Below the pieces are notes generated by a model. The model searched no databases. It was not told where the DNA came from and worked only from the letters and a program-made list of their open reading frames with translations. A DNA stretch of 8,458 nt from Gammaproteobacteria bacterium (GTDB lineage: Bacteria > Pseudomonadota > Gammaproteobacteria > Eutrophobiales > Eutrophobiaceae), in the NCBI GenBank assembly GCA_003645215.1, contig QNEM01000077.1, positions 1 through 8,458 of the forward strand, given 5' to 3'. Both the position numbers and the translations under genes were made by a program. Of the stretch, positions 1-6,248 are shown piece by piece. Positions within the stretch are counted from its first letter, which is position 1, and each line of letters begins with the position of its first letter.

Positions 1-123
1 GAGATTTCGGGTCGCCTTGCCGTAGAAGTCAATCAACGAATTATTCCCCGCAGTTTATTTTCCGCTTATGAAATAGAGTCAGGTGACAATGTTGAAATCG
101 TTGAAGCAATCGGTGGTGGTTAA
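1..123 (+). CDS. thiS: Sulfur carrier protein ThiS, C-terminal part (5' end outside window)
   Basis: Only the last 40 residues are present, in frame from base 1 to a TAA stop. The segment has the ubiquitin-like ThiS tail: a GRLAVEVN strand, an IIPRS segment, then GDNVEIVEAIGGG at the very C-terminus. In this family the terminal Gly-Gly is adenylated by ThiF and converted to a thiocarboxylate, which donates sulfur for thiazole synthesis by ThiG. The stop codon overlaps the thiG start (TAATG), so the two are translationally coupled. A start codon and any TPP riboswitch would lie to the left of the window and cannot be judged. Identity is secure from the tail motif plus the thiG neighbour. Confidence 0.93.
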   Translation, partial: EISGRLAVEVNQRIIPRSLFSAYEIESGDNVEIVEAIGGG

Positions 124-923
124 TGTCAGTTACTAAAAACAATCCTGAAGATCCGGTAATCATCGCCGGACAGGCTTACACATCAAGATTGCTCCTGGGT
201 ACGGGGAAATATAAGGACATGGATGAAACCCTGCATGCCATCGAGGCAAGTGGATCACAAATCATTACTGTTGCTATCCGTAGAACCAACATTGGTCAAA
301 ATACCGATGAGCCGAATTTACTGGATGTCATCCGTCCGGATAAATATACCATCCTGCCAAATACAGCCGGGTGCTACGACGCAGACTCTGCCATACGAAC
401 TTGTCTGCTTGCTCGCGAGTTGCTTGATGGCCATAAACTCGTCAAGCTCGAAGTACTAGGGGATGAGAAAACACTTTTCCCCGATGTACCAGCAACAATT
501 ATCGCCGCAGAAGAACTTATCAAGGAAGATTTTGATGTCATGGTTTATACCAACGACGATCCTATTATGGCTAAACGCTTTGAGGAAATGGGCTGTGTTG
601 CCGTCATGCCACTCGCTGCACCCATCGGCTCAGGCCTTGGTATTAGAAACCCGTACAATATAAGGACAATCGTAGAAAATGCATCTGTCCCCATTATTGT
701 AGATGCCGGCGTTGGTACAGCTTCCGATGCTGCAATTGCCATGGAACTGGGTTGCGATGGTGTGTTAATGAATACCGCCGTTGCCGAAGCCAAAAACCCC
801 GTGTTGATGGCAAGCGCAATGAAAAAAGGCATTGAGTCCGGTCGTCAGGCATTCCTCGCCGGCCGCATGCCGCGCCGCGCCTATGCCAGTGCATCCTCTC
901 CCATTGATGGCACATTTTTCTGA
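123..923 (+). CDS. thiG: Thiazole synthase ThiG
   Basis: 266-residue cytosolic TIM-barrel enzyme that makes the thiazole phosphate of thiamine from 1-deoxy-D-xylulose 5-phosphate, dehydroglycine and sulfur carried by ThiS thiocarboxylate. Family landmarks are visible: LLLGTGKY near residues 23-30, the AIRRTNIG stretch at 51-58, LPNTAGCYDADSA near 78-90, and the KLVKLEVLGD strand around 105-114. K108 is the likely lysine that forms the imine with the sugar phosphate. Phosphate-binding glycine loops follow (PIGSGLGI, VDAGVGTASDA, DGVLMNTA). Length is normal for ThiG. The ATG start overlaps the thiS stop and the N-terminus aligns with family expectation. trmB follows after 34 bases on the same strand, an order common in gammaproteobacteria, and no terminator is visible between them. 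Confidence 0.97.
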   Translation: MSVTKNNPEDPVIIAGQAYTSRLLLGTGKYKDMDETLHAIEASGSQIITVAIRRTNIGQNTDEPNLLDVIRPDKYTILPNTAGCYDADSAIRTCLLARELLDGHKLVKLEVLGDEKTLFPDVPATIIAAEELIKEDFDVMVYTNDDPIMAKRFEEMGCVAVMPLAAPIGSGLGIRNPYNIRTIVENASVPIIVDAGVGTASDAAIAMELGCDGVLMNTAVAEAKNPVLMASAMKKGIESGRQAFLAGRMPRRAYASASSPIDGTFF

Positions 924-957
924 TCTAGAACAAACCAGGTATTAGCGCTACCTTGTA

Positions 958-1650
958 ATGACAACAGAATCAAACCAGCATCCACCAATACGTAGTTTTG
1001 TTTTACGCGATGGCCGCATGACATCAGCACAGAAAGATGCACTTGAATCTTCCTGGCCAATTCACGGTATCGATTTCAGTAAGGAACCTCTGGATCTGCA
1101 TAAAATCTTTGCACGACATGCCCCCAGGATACTGGAAATAGGTACGGGGATGGGAGATGCCACCGGCCAGATGGCAGAAAATCACAAAGAGAATGACTAT
1201 CTGGCTATTGAGGTACACCGACCTGGCATCGGCAGCCTGATGCGACAGATTGAAGAAAAGAAACTATCAAATATTCGACTCATCTCTCATGATGTTGTTG
1301 AAATTTTAAAATACCAGTTACCTGAAAATAGCATTGATTGCGTTTATATATTTTTCCCCGATCCCTGGCCCAAGAAAAAACACCATAAAAGACGCTTGAT
1401 AAATTCATCCCTCCTATCCTTGATTAAACCCGTTTTAAAAAAACACGGTCGTGTTTTTATTGCAACCGACTGGGAGGATTATGCAGAACAAATCATTGAA
1501 GTACTCGGACATCAGGCAGATATCATCAATCTGGCTGGTAATAACAAGTATTCGCCCCGCCCACGGTGGCGACCGATGACCAAGTTTGAAAAGCGAGGTT
1601 TAAATAAGGGGCACCAGGTATTTGATTTTGCACTGGCTTTCAAGAATTAA
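958..1650 (+). CDS. trmB: tRNA (guanine-N7-)-methyltransferase TrmB
   Basis: 230-residue cytosolic SAM-dependent enzyme that makes m7G at position 46 of the tRNA variable loop. The N-terminus carries the typical RSFVLRDGRMT segment (12-22). The SAM-binding motif I is EIGTGMGDATG (60-70), where the common form is EIGFGMG, followed by AIEVHRPGIG (83-92). The hallmark is FFPDPWPKKKHHKRRL at 132-147. The C-terminal RPRWRPMTKFEKRG region (201-214), used in substrate binding, is complete. Length is close to the E. coli enzyme. The ATG at 958 has only a weak Shine-Dalgarno-like sequence upstream, so expression may depend on read-through from thiG. It converges with yrfG, with an 11-base gap and no obvious terminator. 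Confidence 0.97.
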   Translation: MTTESNQHPPIRSFVLRDGRMTSAQKDALESSWPIHGIDFSKEPLDLHKIFARHAPRILEIGTGMGDATGQMAENHKENDYLAIEVHRPGIGSLMRQIEEKKLSNIRLISHDVVEILKYQLPENSIDCVYIFFPDPWPKKKHHKRRLINSSLLSLIKPVLKKHGRVFIATDWEDYAEQIIEVLGHQADIINLAGNNKYSPRPRWRPMTKFEKRGLNKGHQVFDFALAFKN

Positions 1651-1661
1651 TCCTGCCTTTC

Positions 1662-2315
1662 TTAATCCGTAAATAATTCCCTGAAATCATCAATGGGAAA
1701 AAACTCCGTTAATGTTCGTGTCGGTAACTGACTATCTGGTTTGGCAATGCTCAGTAAATGACGGATCCCGTATTCCTGGGCAACACGCAACACCGTCAGG
1801 TTGTCATCAATAAACAAAGACTTCTCCTGACTGAACTGAACAGTAGTGGAGAGTAATTCCCAGAATTCACTGTGCTCTTTTGGACTGCCCAATGCATGAG
1901 CTGAAATAATGTGATCAAAATGTTTTTTAAGCCCTGTTTTTTCAAGTTTTACATCAAGAATTTTTTCGTGCGCATTGGTTACTAGCACAACTTCCTTGTC
2001 CATTTCATTCAACTTACATAATAATTCCTCTGTATAAGGTCTTGTTTTTATTAAATGCTCAACATCGTATTTAAGTTTAAAAACATCCAGTCCCAACTCT
2101 TCAGACCAGTAGTCCAGGCAGTACCATGCAAGGGATCCTTCCATGGCCTTAAATCTCGGGATTAATGCCGCCTTTGCAGTATCAATATCCATGCCTTTCG
2201 GTTTGCCCCAGTATTCTGGCAGGTATTCCTGCCAGAAATAATTGTCAAAGTGGAGATCAAGCAAGGTGCCATCCATATCCAGCATCACCGTTTCAATCTC
2301 ATTCCAGTTAATCAT
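1662..2315 (-). CDS. yrfG: GMP/IMP nucleotidase YrfG (HAD family)
   Basis: 217-residue HAD-superfamily phosphatase. Motif I is LDMDGTLLD (12-20), with nucleophile D13 and acid/base D15. Motif II is LVTNAH (111-116), with T113. The motif III lysine is in SPKEH (K146), and motif IV is FIDDN (168-172), with D170 and D171 as Mg2+ ligands. The FDNYFWQ segment (23-29) and WYCLDYWSE-LGLD stretch (64-77) closely resemble E. coli YrfG, which dephosphorylates GMP and IMP, so the assignment goes beyond generic HAD. Presumed role is purine nucleotide salvage or balance in the cytosol. It is divergent from cysQ, another nucleotide phosphatase, and convergent with trmB. The ATG is preceded by an AGGA about 12 bases upstream, which is a poor ribosome site. 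Exact substrate range is inferred from similarity only. Confidence 0.9.
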   Translation of the reverse strand: MINWNEIETVMLDMDGTLLDLHFDNYFWQEYLPEYWGKPKGMDIDTAKAALIPRFKAMEGSLAWYCLDYWSEELGLDVFKLKYDVEHLIKTRPYTEELLCKLNEMDKEVVLVTNAHEKILDVKLEKTGLKKHFDHIISAHALGSPKEHSEFWELLSTTVQFSQEKSLFIDDNLTVLRVAQEYGIRHLLSIAKPDSQLPTRTLTEFFPIDDFRELFTD

Positions 2316-2357
2316 TTAATTATTATGTCCTGTTGGCATTCTCTATTATCATATACC

Positions 2358-2381
2358 CAAGCTACATGGAAACGTAGCTTG
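2358..2381. promoter_or_regulatory. Perfect inverted repeat in the yrfG-cysQ divergent spacer
   Basis: CAAGCTAC (2358-2365) and GTAGCTTG (2374-2381) are perfect complements separated by 8 bases. Beyond two mismatched bases on each side, a further short TATA pairing is possible. It sits in the middle of the 109-base intergenic region between two divergently transcribed genes, so it could be an operator shared by both promoters or a hairpin in one leader. No run of T follows on either strand, so it is not a typical intrinsic terminator. I do not recognise it as a known binding site. Confidence 0.5.
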
Positions 2382-2424
2382 AATATAAACAACTAATGAC
2401 TCACATAATATCTGTAAAAATAAA

Positions 2425-3228
2425 ATGGAAATAAACCAGAAGCTAATTGAAGAAATTTGTCAGATTGCCGGTAATGCCGCAGATCGCATTCTCGAAATAT
2501 ATGATACTGATTTTTCCGTTGAGAGTAAGGACGATCGTTCACCCTTGACTGCTGCTGATTTGGCAGCACACAATACAATCTGCGCAGCGCTTGCAGAATT
2601 AACCCCGGATATTCCGGTGCTATCAGAAGAGTCTGCAGAACTACCTTACGCTGAACGCAGCCAGTGGAACTGTTATTGGCTGGTTGATCCACTCGATGGC
2701 ACGCGTGAATTTATCAAACGTAATGGTGAGTTTACTGTCAATATCGCCCTGATTGAAAACGGGCAACCTGGCCTGGGGGTAATCACTGTTCCTGTTACAG
2801 GTGTTTGCTACTATGCCGCAACATCCCTCGGTGCTTTTAAAACGAGTGCCGAAGGAGTCACAAAACCGATCAAGGTAAAAACGACTGAAGCTGATAAAAT
2901 TACTATCGCAGGCAGTCGTTCACACGGGAGTGAAAAACAACGGGCCTTTATTGATCAGTTGGATGGCGCAGAAATTCTTGCCATTGGTAGTTCGCTGAAA
3001 TTTTGCCTGATCGCAGAAGGCAAGGCAGATATCTACCCAAGGTACGGGTTAACCTCTGAATGGGACACAGCTGCAGCACAATGCATTGTTGAAGAGGCCG
3101 GTGGCTGTGTGGTTGATATGGATTTCAAACCAATTCGTTACAACAGCAAAGATTCCCTGTTGAATCCAGAGTTTCTGGCAATTGCAGATCCATCATTTAA
3201 CTGGAAGCAGTATCTAGACAAAATATAG
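2425..3228 (+). CDS. cysQ: 3'(2'),5'-bisphosphate nucleotidase CysQ
   Basis: 267-residue member of the inositol monophosphatase superfamily. It hydrolyses 3'-phosphoadenosine 5'-phosphate (PAP), and perhaps PAPS, to AMP and phosphate, removing a toxic by-product of sulfate assimilation. Metal-binding motifs are complete: LSEES with E68-E69, VDPLDGTREF at 87-96 (D88, D91), and EWDTAA at 213-218 (D214). FIKRNGEFTVNIALI (96-110) and IGSSLKFCLIAEG (187-199) are characteristic of CysQ rather than SuhB. The ATG chosen gives the normal N-terminus, and an in-frame TAA lies about 39 bases upstream, but no Shine-Dalgarno sequence precedes it. A CATAAT at 2404-2409 could serve as a -10 element, which would give a very short leader. 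The gene converges with the PII-like gene at 3234, with only 5 bases between stops. Confidence 0.95.
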   Translation: MEINQKLIEEICQIAGNAADRILEIYDTDFSVESKDDRSPLTAADLAAHNTICAALAELTPDIPVLSEESAELPYAERSQWNCYWLVDPLDGTREFIKRNGEFTVNIALIENGQPGLGVITVPVTGVCYYAATSLGAFKTSAEGVTKPIKVKTTEADKITIAGSRSHGSEKQRAFIDQLDGAEILAIGSSLKFCLIAEGKADIYPRYGLTSEWDTAAAQCIVEEAGGCVVDMDFKPIRYNSKDSLLNPEFLAIADPSFNWKQYLDKI

Positions 3229-3233
3229 TAGGC

Positions 3234-3575
3234 CTATTCTTCTTCGGGAAGATCTTCTGGTAATGAATAAGCAGAAATACGATCCAGATTAGTCATATAA
3301 ATCAAGCCACCATGTGGCCTGCCTATCCTGGCCTCATCATAGATAAACCCAAAAATCTCATCTGCGTCTTTCCCGGAAACTGTTACGGTCAGAAGCTCTT
3401 TTTCTGTCTGTTCACCGACGCCTCGATATGCCAGAGGAGTTAATTTACCCAGTCCTCTGGCTGTATTCATATTGGCAGTGATAATACCCTTTTCTTCCTT
3501 GAGGGATTTAAGAACATCACGACAAATGCCTTTTGGCAAGATACAGGTAATCAATTTTTGATTGTTAATAAACAT
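3234..3575 (-). CDS. PII-like (GlnB-fold) regulatory protein, second copy
   Basis: 113-residue small cytosolic protein with no signal peptide or membrane segment. It has the ferredoxin-like PII pattern: strand LITCILPKG (8-16), a helix RDVLKSLKEEKG, strand/loop with NTARGLGK (37-44), then LLTVTVSGKDADEIFGFIYDEARIGRPHGGLIYMTNL (61-97). The RIGRP..G.IY part corresponds to the C-terminal B-/C-loop region of GlnB. The canonical uridylylated T-loop tyrosine context of GlnB is not evident. It is clearly related to the adjacent 132-residue protein (shared LITCI, TARG/YARG, GxIY, Y-x-x-P endings). The ATG overlaps the stop of that gene (TAATG). The acidic tail ends EDLPEEE. Probable role is nucleotide-dependent regulation of the DUF1538 membrane protein encoded in the same operon, which is inference from context. 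Confidence 0.8.
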   Translation of the reverse strand: MFINNQKLITCILPKGICRDVLKSLKEEKGIITANMNTARGLGKLTPLAYRGVGEQTEKELLTVTVSGKDADEIFGFIYDEARIGRPHGGLIYMTNLDRISAYSLPEDLPEEE

Positions 3576-3973
3576 TATTGATCGCTTCCCGCGGCTGATT
3601 TTGCACCTGCCTCATCTCTCTCCAGTTTCTCGGCGATTTCTCTGGGAATATAGGTTGCCGCTTTTTCCAGCGGTGTTAAATAGATAAACCCCATGCCGGG
3701 AGTATCCAGGTCGCCAGCAATATACATTCTTTCCAGAATTCGATCTGCCTGATCCTTCGCGACCACTACATTGATGACTTCCTTATCAACTTCAACCGCC
3801 AATGCAAGGATACCCAAGCGTTCTCTGACACCTTCCCCACGTGCGTAATAGACAGTAGCACCCTGTGCACCTGCTTCCTGAGCAGCCTTGACGATAGTGT
3901 CAGCAATTCCCCTCTGCACAATACATGTGATCAGTGAGACATCTGTTAATACTGTGATTTCTCTTTTGCTCAT
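3575..3973 (-). CDS. PII-like (GlnB-fold) regulatory protein, first copy
   Basis: 132-residue soluble protein of PII-like fold. Strand 1 is LITCIVQRG (14-22), followed by helix ADTIVKAAQEAG and strand ATVYYARGEG (39-48). A short T-loop-like segment comes next (49-62), then VINVVVAKDQADRILERMY (66-84) and the GDLDTPGMGFIYLTPL segment (87-102) that matches the PII C-terminal loop and strand. It ends with a charged, alanine-rich tail (about 112-132) beyond the usual 112-residue PII length. No GlnB signature tyrosine is apparent, so this is not GlnB/GlnK proper. The ATG overlaps the last codons of the DUF1538 gene (ATGA), and a GGAGG at 3984-3988 lies 10 bases upstream, inside that gene. This coupling resembles transporter/PII pairs such as AmtB-GlnK and SbtA-SbtB. 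The ligand is unknown. Confidence 0.82.
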   Translation of the reverse strand: MSKREITVLTDVSLITCIVQRGIADTIVKAAQEAGAQGATVYYARGEGVRERLGILALAVEVDKEVINVVVAKDQADRILERMYIAGDLDTPGMGFIYLTPLEKAATYIPREIAEKLERDEAGAKSAAGSDQ

Positions 3974-5742
3974 ACCAGTGTCGCCTCCACTTTATTCTCT
4001 TCCTCATAATCTGCCTGATGCCTGCGATTAATCTTCCACTGTACCCATAATCCCGTAGATAGCACCGCAATGATCGGGCAGATAGAAGCCATAGATAAAA
4101 TACCAAAACCTTCAACAGATCCCATGGCATTGCCAAAGCCCAGTCCCATCGCCAGAACCAGGGGTACTGTGACTGGCCCTGTTGTTACCCCGGCACTGTC
4201 CCAGGCAATGTTGACAAACTCCTCGGTTGATAAAGCGGTCAATATCAGGCCAAAGATATAGCCTGGCAAAAGCAGGTAGGCGATGGGTATATCAAAAATA
4301 ATTTTTAATACTCCGATTGCAATACCAAAGGCTACCCCTGTTGAAACAGCATACATAAGCATGGATTTTCTAAAGGCACCATTGGTAAGATTTTCAACCG
4401 TTGTACCCAATGCGTTCAGGGCAGGTTCAGCCAGGGTAGCCCCCAGGCCTAAAAACCAGGCAAACAGGGCAGCAATTGAAATACCCAACGATAAGGAATA
4501 AAGCGGTGAATTCTCTACCAGTGCAATATTGGTAAAAGCAGCCGGCACCAGACCGCCAGACTGTCCGCCCAGCTTTGCCAGGCCATAACTTAGCCCAACA
4601 TTAAAAACCACCATGCCAATGACACATAGAGAAATACCATAAGTTGTCATCACCTTATTTTTTATTTTTTCATTGAGAATGAAATACATTACAAAAATCA
4701 GAAACAATACCAGTGGCACGATCGCCCGCACTCCCAGTATCATCTCTTGCCACGGTGTCTGTTCATACCAGGGAAAAACACGGGCAGCATTGTCAATCTG
4801 ACTCGCACTTGCAATGATTGAATCAACGGATGTAGTCGATGAGACAAAGATTGCTAACATCATCACACCAATGATCGGAAATAATGAAGCAAGTGTCACG
4901 ATCCCGAACCCGGACAATGACGAATGACCTTTGCCGGCAGAGGATGCGATACCTATGCCCAGAGAGAGCACCAGGGGAACGGTGACAGGTCCGGTGGTCA
5001 CAGCACCACAGTCCCAGGCAAGACCTAAAACCTTGCTCAACTCCGGATCGGTCATGATATAAAGAGTCAGACCGAGTGTTGGTATCATCGTACAATAGAT
5101 GAAAGGCTTCAGGCTCCAGCCATAGATAAAGCGCAGTGTTCCAAGAACAGCCGCCAGGCCGACACCCATGCCAACGATCAGTACCAGCGTATCAGACCAT
5201 TGGTTGAGTAAGGTATACAAATACGGCGCCTTTGTAACATCTACAATAGAGCCAGCAGTTTTTAATGCGCCAATGGCAGGTTCAGCAAAGGTAACACCTA
5301 TGCCCAGCAGGAAAGTAACCGTGAGCACTACAGACAATGGCGATTTGGTGGGTAAACTATTGCCTATGGTTTCGCCAAAGGGCATCAAGCCAACCTTCAG
5401 ACCTTCCATGAACAGCATCAAACCAATGATAACGGAGACCAGCCCTGCCGTTATCACCCAGGAATCTGTCAAATCCTGTCTTAGAATAAAGAGTTGAAAC
5501 AAAACCAGATATAGCGCCAGAGGCAAGACTGCCCTGATCTGATCATACAACCTGGTGCTGACATAAGGTTGGACCAGTCGGTATATATCTATATTTCTTA
5601 GTTTTAACTTTGGCGGGACATAGGGAATATCATTGCCGTCCGAATCCTGTCTGATTTCGGGGACGAGATCATTGTAGCTAATCAACTTCTGTCGAATCGT
5701 TATCTCTCGAATATAAGACCCAAATCGTATTTTTCTGTCCAC
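3970..5742 (-). CDS. Tandem DUF1538 integral membrane protein, possible cation antiporter
   Basis: 590-residue polytopic inner-membrane protein with roughly 12-14 hydrophobic segments, built of two homologous DUF1538 units. Residues 1-70 are a polar N-terminal extension. Repeat 1 (about 70-300) has GIGVTFAEPAIGAL (147-160) and AWDCGAVTTGPVTVPLVL (242-259). Repeat 2 (about 338-568) has GLGATLAEPALNAL (432-445) and AWDSAGVTTGPVTVPLVL (513-530). The buried acids E154, E439, D244 and D515 are candidate ion-binding residues. I recall, unverified, a report of a Halomonas pair of DUF1538 proteins (UmpAB) acting as a Na+(Li+,K+)/H+ antiporter; here both units are fused. The start is GTG at 5742, because the codon just upstream is an in-frame TAA; a GGGGA lies about 8 bases before it. 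The stop overlaps the first PII-like gene. Family membership is firm, transport function is inference. Confidence 0.88.
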   Translation of the reverse strand: MDRKIRFGSYIREITIRQKLISYNDLVPEIRQDSDGNDIPYVPPKLKLRNIDIYRLVQPYVSTRLYDQIRAVLPLALYLVLFQLFILRQDLTDSWVITAGLVSVIIGLMLFMEGLKVGLMPFGETIGNSLPTKSPLSVVLTVTFLLGIGVTFAEPAIGALKTAGSIVDVTKAPYLYTLLNQWSDTLVLIVGMGVGLAAVLGTLRFIYGWSLKPFIYCTMIPTLGLTLYIMTDPELSKVLGLAWDCGAVTTGPVTVPLVLSLGIGIASSAGKGHSSLSGFGIVTLASLFPIIGVMMLAIFVSSTTSVDSIIASASQIDNAARVFPWYEQTPWQEMILGVRAIVPLVLFLIFVMYFILNEKIKNKVMTTYGISLCVIGMVVFNVGLSYGLAKLGGQSGGLVPAAFTNIALVENSPLYSLSLGISIAALFAWFLGLGATLAEPALNALGTTVENLTNGAFRKSMLMYAVSTGVAFGIAIGVLKIIFDIPIAYLLLPGYIFGLILTALSTEEFVNIAWDSAGVTTGPVTVPLVLAMGLGFGNAMGSVEGFGILSMASICPIIAVLSTGLWVQWKINRRHQADYEEENKVEATLV

Positions 5743-5772
5743 TTAGCCATTCCCCACTAAACTGACACTTAC

Positions 5773-5797
5773 CTATACTCAGCTACCGGTAGTATAG
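5773..5797. promoter_or_regulatory. Nested dyads in the presumed leader of the DUF1538 operon
   Basis: CTATACT (5773-5779) and AGTATAG (5791-5797) are perfect complements around an 11-base loop. A separate perfect 10-bp palindrome, CTACCGGTAG (5783-5792), overlaps the loop and the right arm, so the two pairings exclude each other. If transcription starts near 5800, as the -10 element predicts, this lies at the very beginning of the leader, about 30 bases before the GTG start. It could be an operator for a second regulator or an RNA structure. No matching known site is recognised. Confidence 0.4.
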
Positions 5798-5807
5798 AAC
5801 CCTTCTG

Positions 5808-5813
5808 ATTATG
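5808..5813 (-). promoter_or_regulatory. Candidate -10 element of the DUF1538/PII-like operon
   Basis: Read on the minus strand this is CATAAT, five of six matches to TATAAT. It begins 21 bases downstream of the FNR/Anr box. That places the centre of the box at about -40.5 to -41.5 relative to a start near 5800-5801, the standard class II activator geometry, and accounts for the lack of a good -35 hexamer. A perfect TATAAT (minus strand, 5827-5832) lies only two bases from the FNR box but has no good -35 partner, so it is the less likely choice unless FNR acts as a repressor. Confidence 0.5.
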
Positions 5814-5834
5814 GTTGACCCGAATAATTATACA

Positions 5835-5848
5835 TTGATGGAGATCAA
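5835..5848. promoter_or_regulatory. FNR/Anr-type binding site upstream of the DUF1538 operon
   Basis: TTGATGGAGATCAA is a perfect match to the TTGAT-N4-ATCAA consensus of the oxygen-sensing regulators FNR and Anr. It lies in the 134-base spacer between the end of dgkA and the GTG start of the DUF1538 gene, about 93 bases upstream of that start. dgkA only terminates here, so the sole promoter likely to be served is that of the DUF1538/PII-like operon. With the CATAAT at 5808-5813 the spacing fits activation under low oxygen. Close relatives in the same family (Dnr, FixK) recognise similar sites, so the exact regulator is open. Confidence 0.72.
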
Positions 5849-5876
5849 GTAAATCACCTGTAGAGGAGACTAGATG

Positions 5877-6239
5877 TTAAATAAATAAAACGCATCCCCA
5901 GACAAGCACTACATTAAGTAAAGCGATCAATACCGCTGCTGAGGCAACATCCTTTGCCCGACCAGATAGCTCATGCTGTTCTCCTCCGAACCTGTCAACA
6001 ACTGCTTCCATGCCAGAGTTAATCAATTCAGTAATCAATACCAGTAGAATCACACTCACAAGTAGCGCAATTTCTACCCCGGTTTCTCCGAAATAAAAAC
6101 CCAGTGGTATAAGTATGATGGCAAGATATATTTCCTGTCGAAATGCCGCTTCATTTTTGAAGGCAGCAGTCAATCCTTGCATGGAAAAACCAAAGGCCTT
6201 GAACAAACGTTCAAGGCCAGTTGTTCCTTGCGAAGACAT
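5877..6239 (-). CDS. dgkA: Diacylglycerol kinase DgkA
   Basis: 120-residue inner-membrane enzyme, matching the usual prokaryotic DgkA length, that phosphorylates diacylglycerol to phosphatidic acid with MgATP, recycling the lipid left by transfer of headgroups to envelope glycans. Family hallmarks are present: AAFKNEAAFRQE (25-36, with E30), and ELINSGMEAVVDR (71-83) with the catalytic-site residues E71, N74 and E78, followed by HELSGRAKDVASAAV (89-103). Three hydrophobic helices are visible at about 38-52, 54-72 and 98-119, as expected for the trimeric enzyme. No Shine-Dalgarno sequence is obvious before the ATG. An AT-rich dyad (6249-6262) sits just upstream. tpx precedes it by 48 bases on the same strand. 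Confidence 0.96.
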   Translation of the reverse strand: MSSQGTTGLERLFKAFGFSMQGLTAAFKNEAAFRQEIYLAIILIPLGFYFGETGVEIALLVSVILLVLITELINSGMEAVVDRFGGEQHELSGRAKDVASAAVLIALLNVVLVWGCVLFI

Positions 6240-6248
6240 TATCGTGAA

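Noticed and set aside
545..832. Minus-strand open frame of 95 codons inside thiG
   Set aside because: It lies wholly within a well-supported ThiG gene, and its translation has no recognisable family pattern; it is a reading-frame shadow.
2358..2381. Inverted repeat as an intrinsic terminator
   Set aside because: Stem is only 8 bp with 50% GC, no T-run follows on either strand, and both flanking genes start here rather than end.
3575..3973. Calling the 132-residue protein GlnB or GlnK
   Set aside because: The fold pattern fits PII, but the GlnB T-loop tyrosine context is absent, the tail is extended, and no amtB or glnA is nearby. PII-like is the safer call.
4823..5095. Alternative minus-strand frame of 90 codons inside the DUF1538 gene
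   Set aside because: Overlaps conserved transmembrane repeat 1 in another frame, with an irregular Cys/Arg/Ser-rich composition, so it is not a real gene.
5827..5832. Perfect TATAAT (minus strand) as the main promoter of the DUF1538 operon
   Set aside because: No acceptable -35 hexamer at 16-18 bases, and it abuts the FNR box. The CATAAT at 5808-5813 fits activator spacing better, though the TATAAT could be used if FNR represses.
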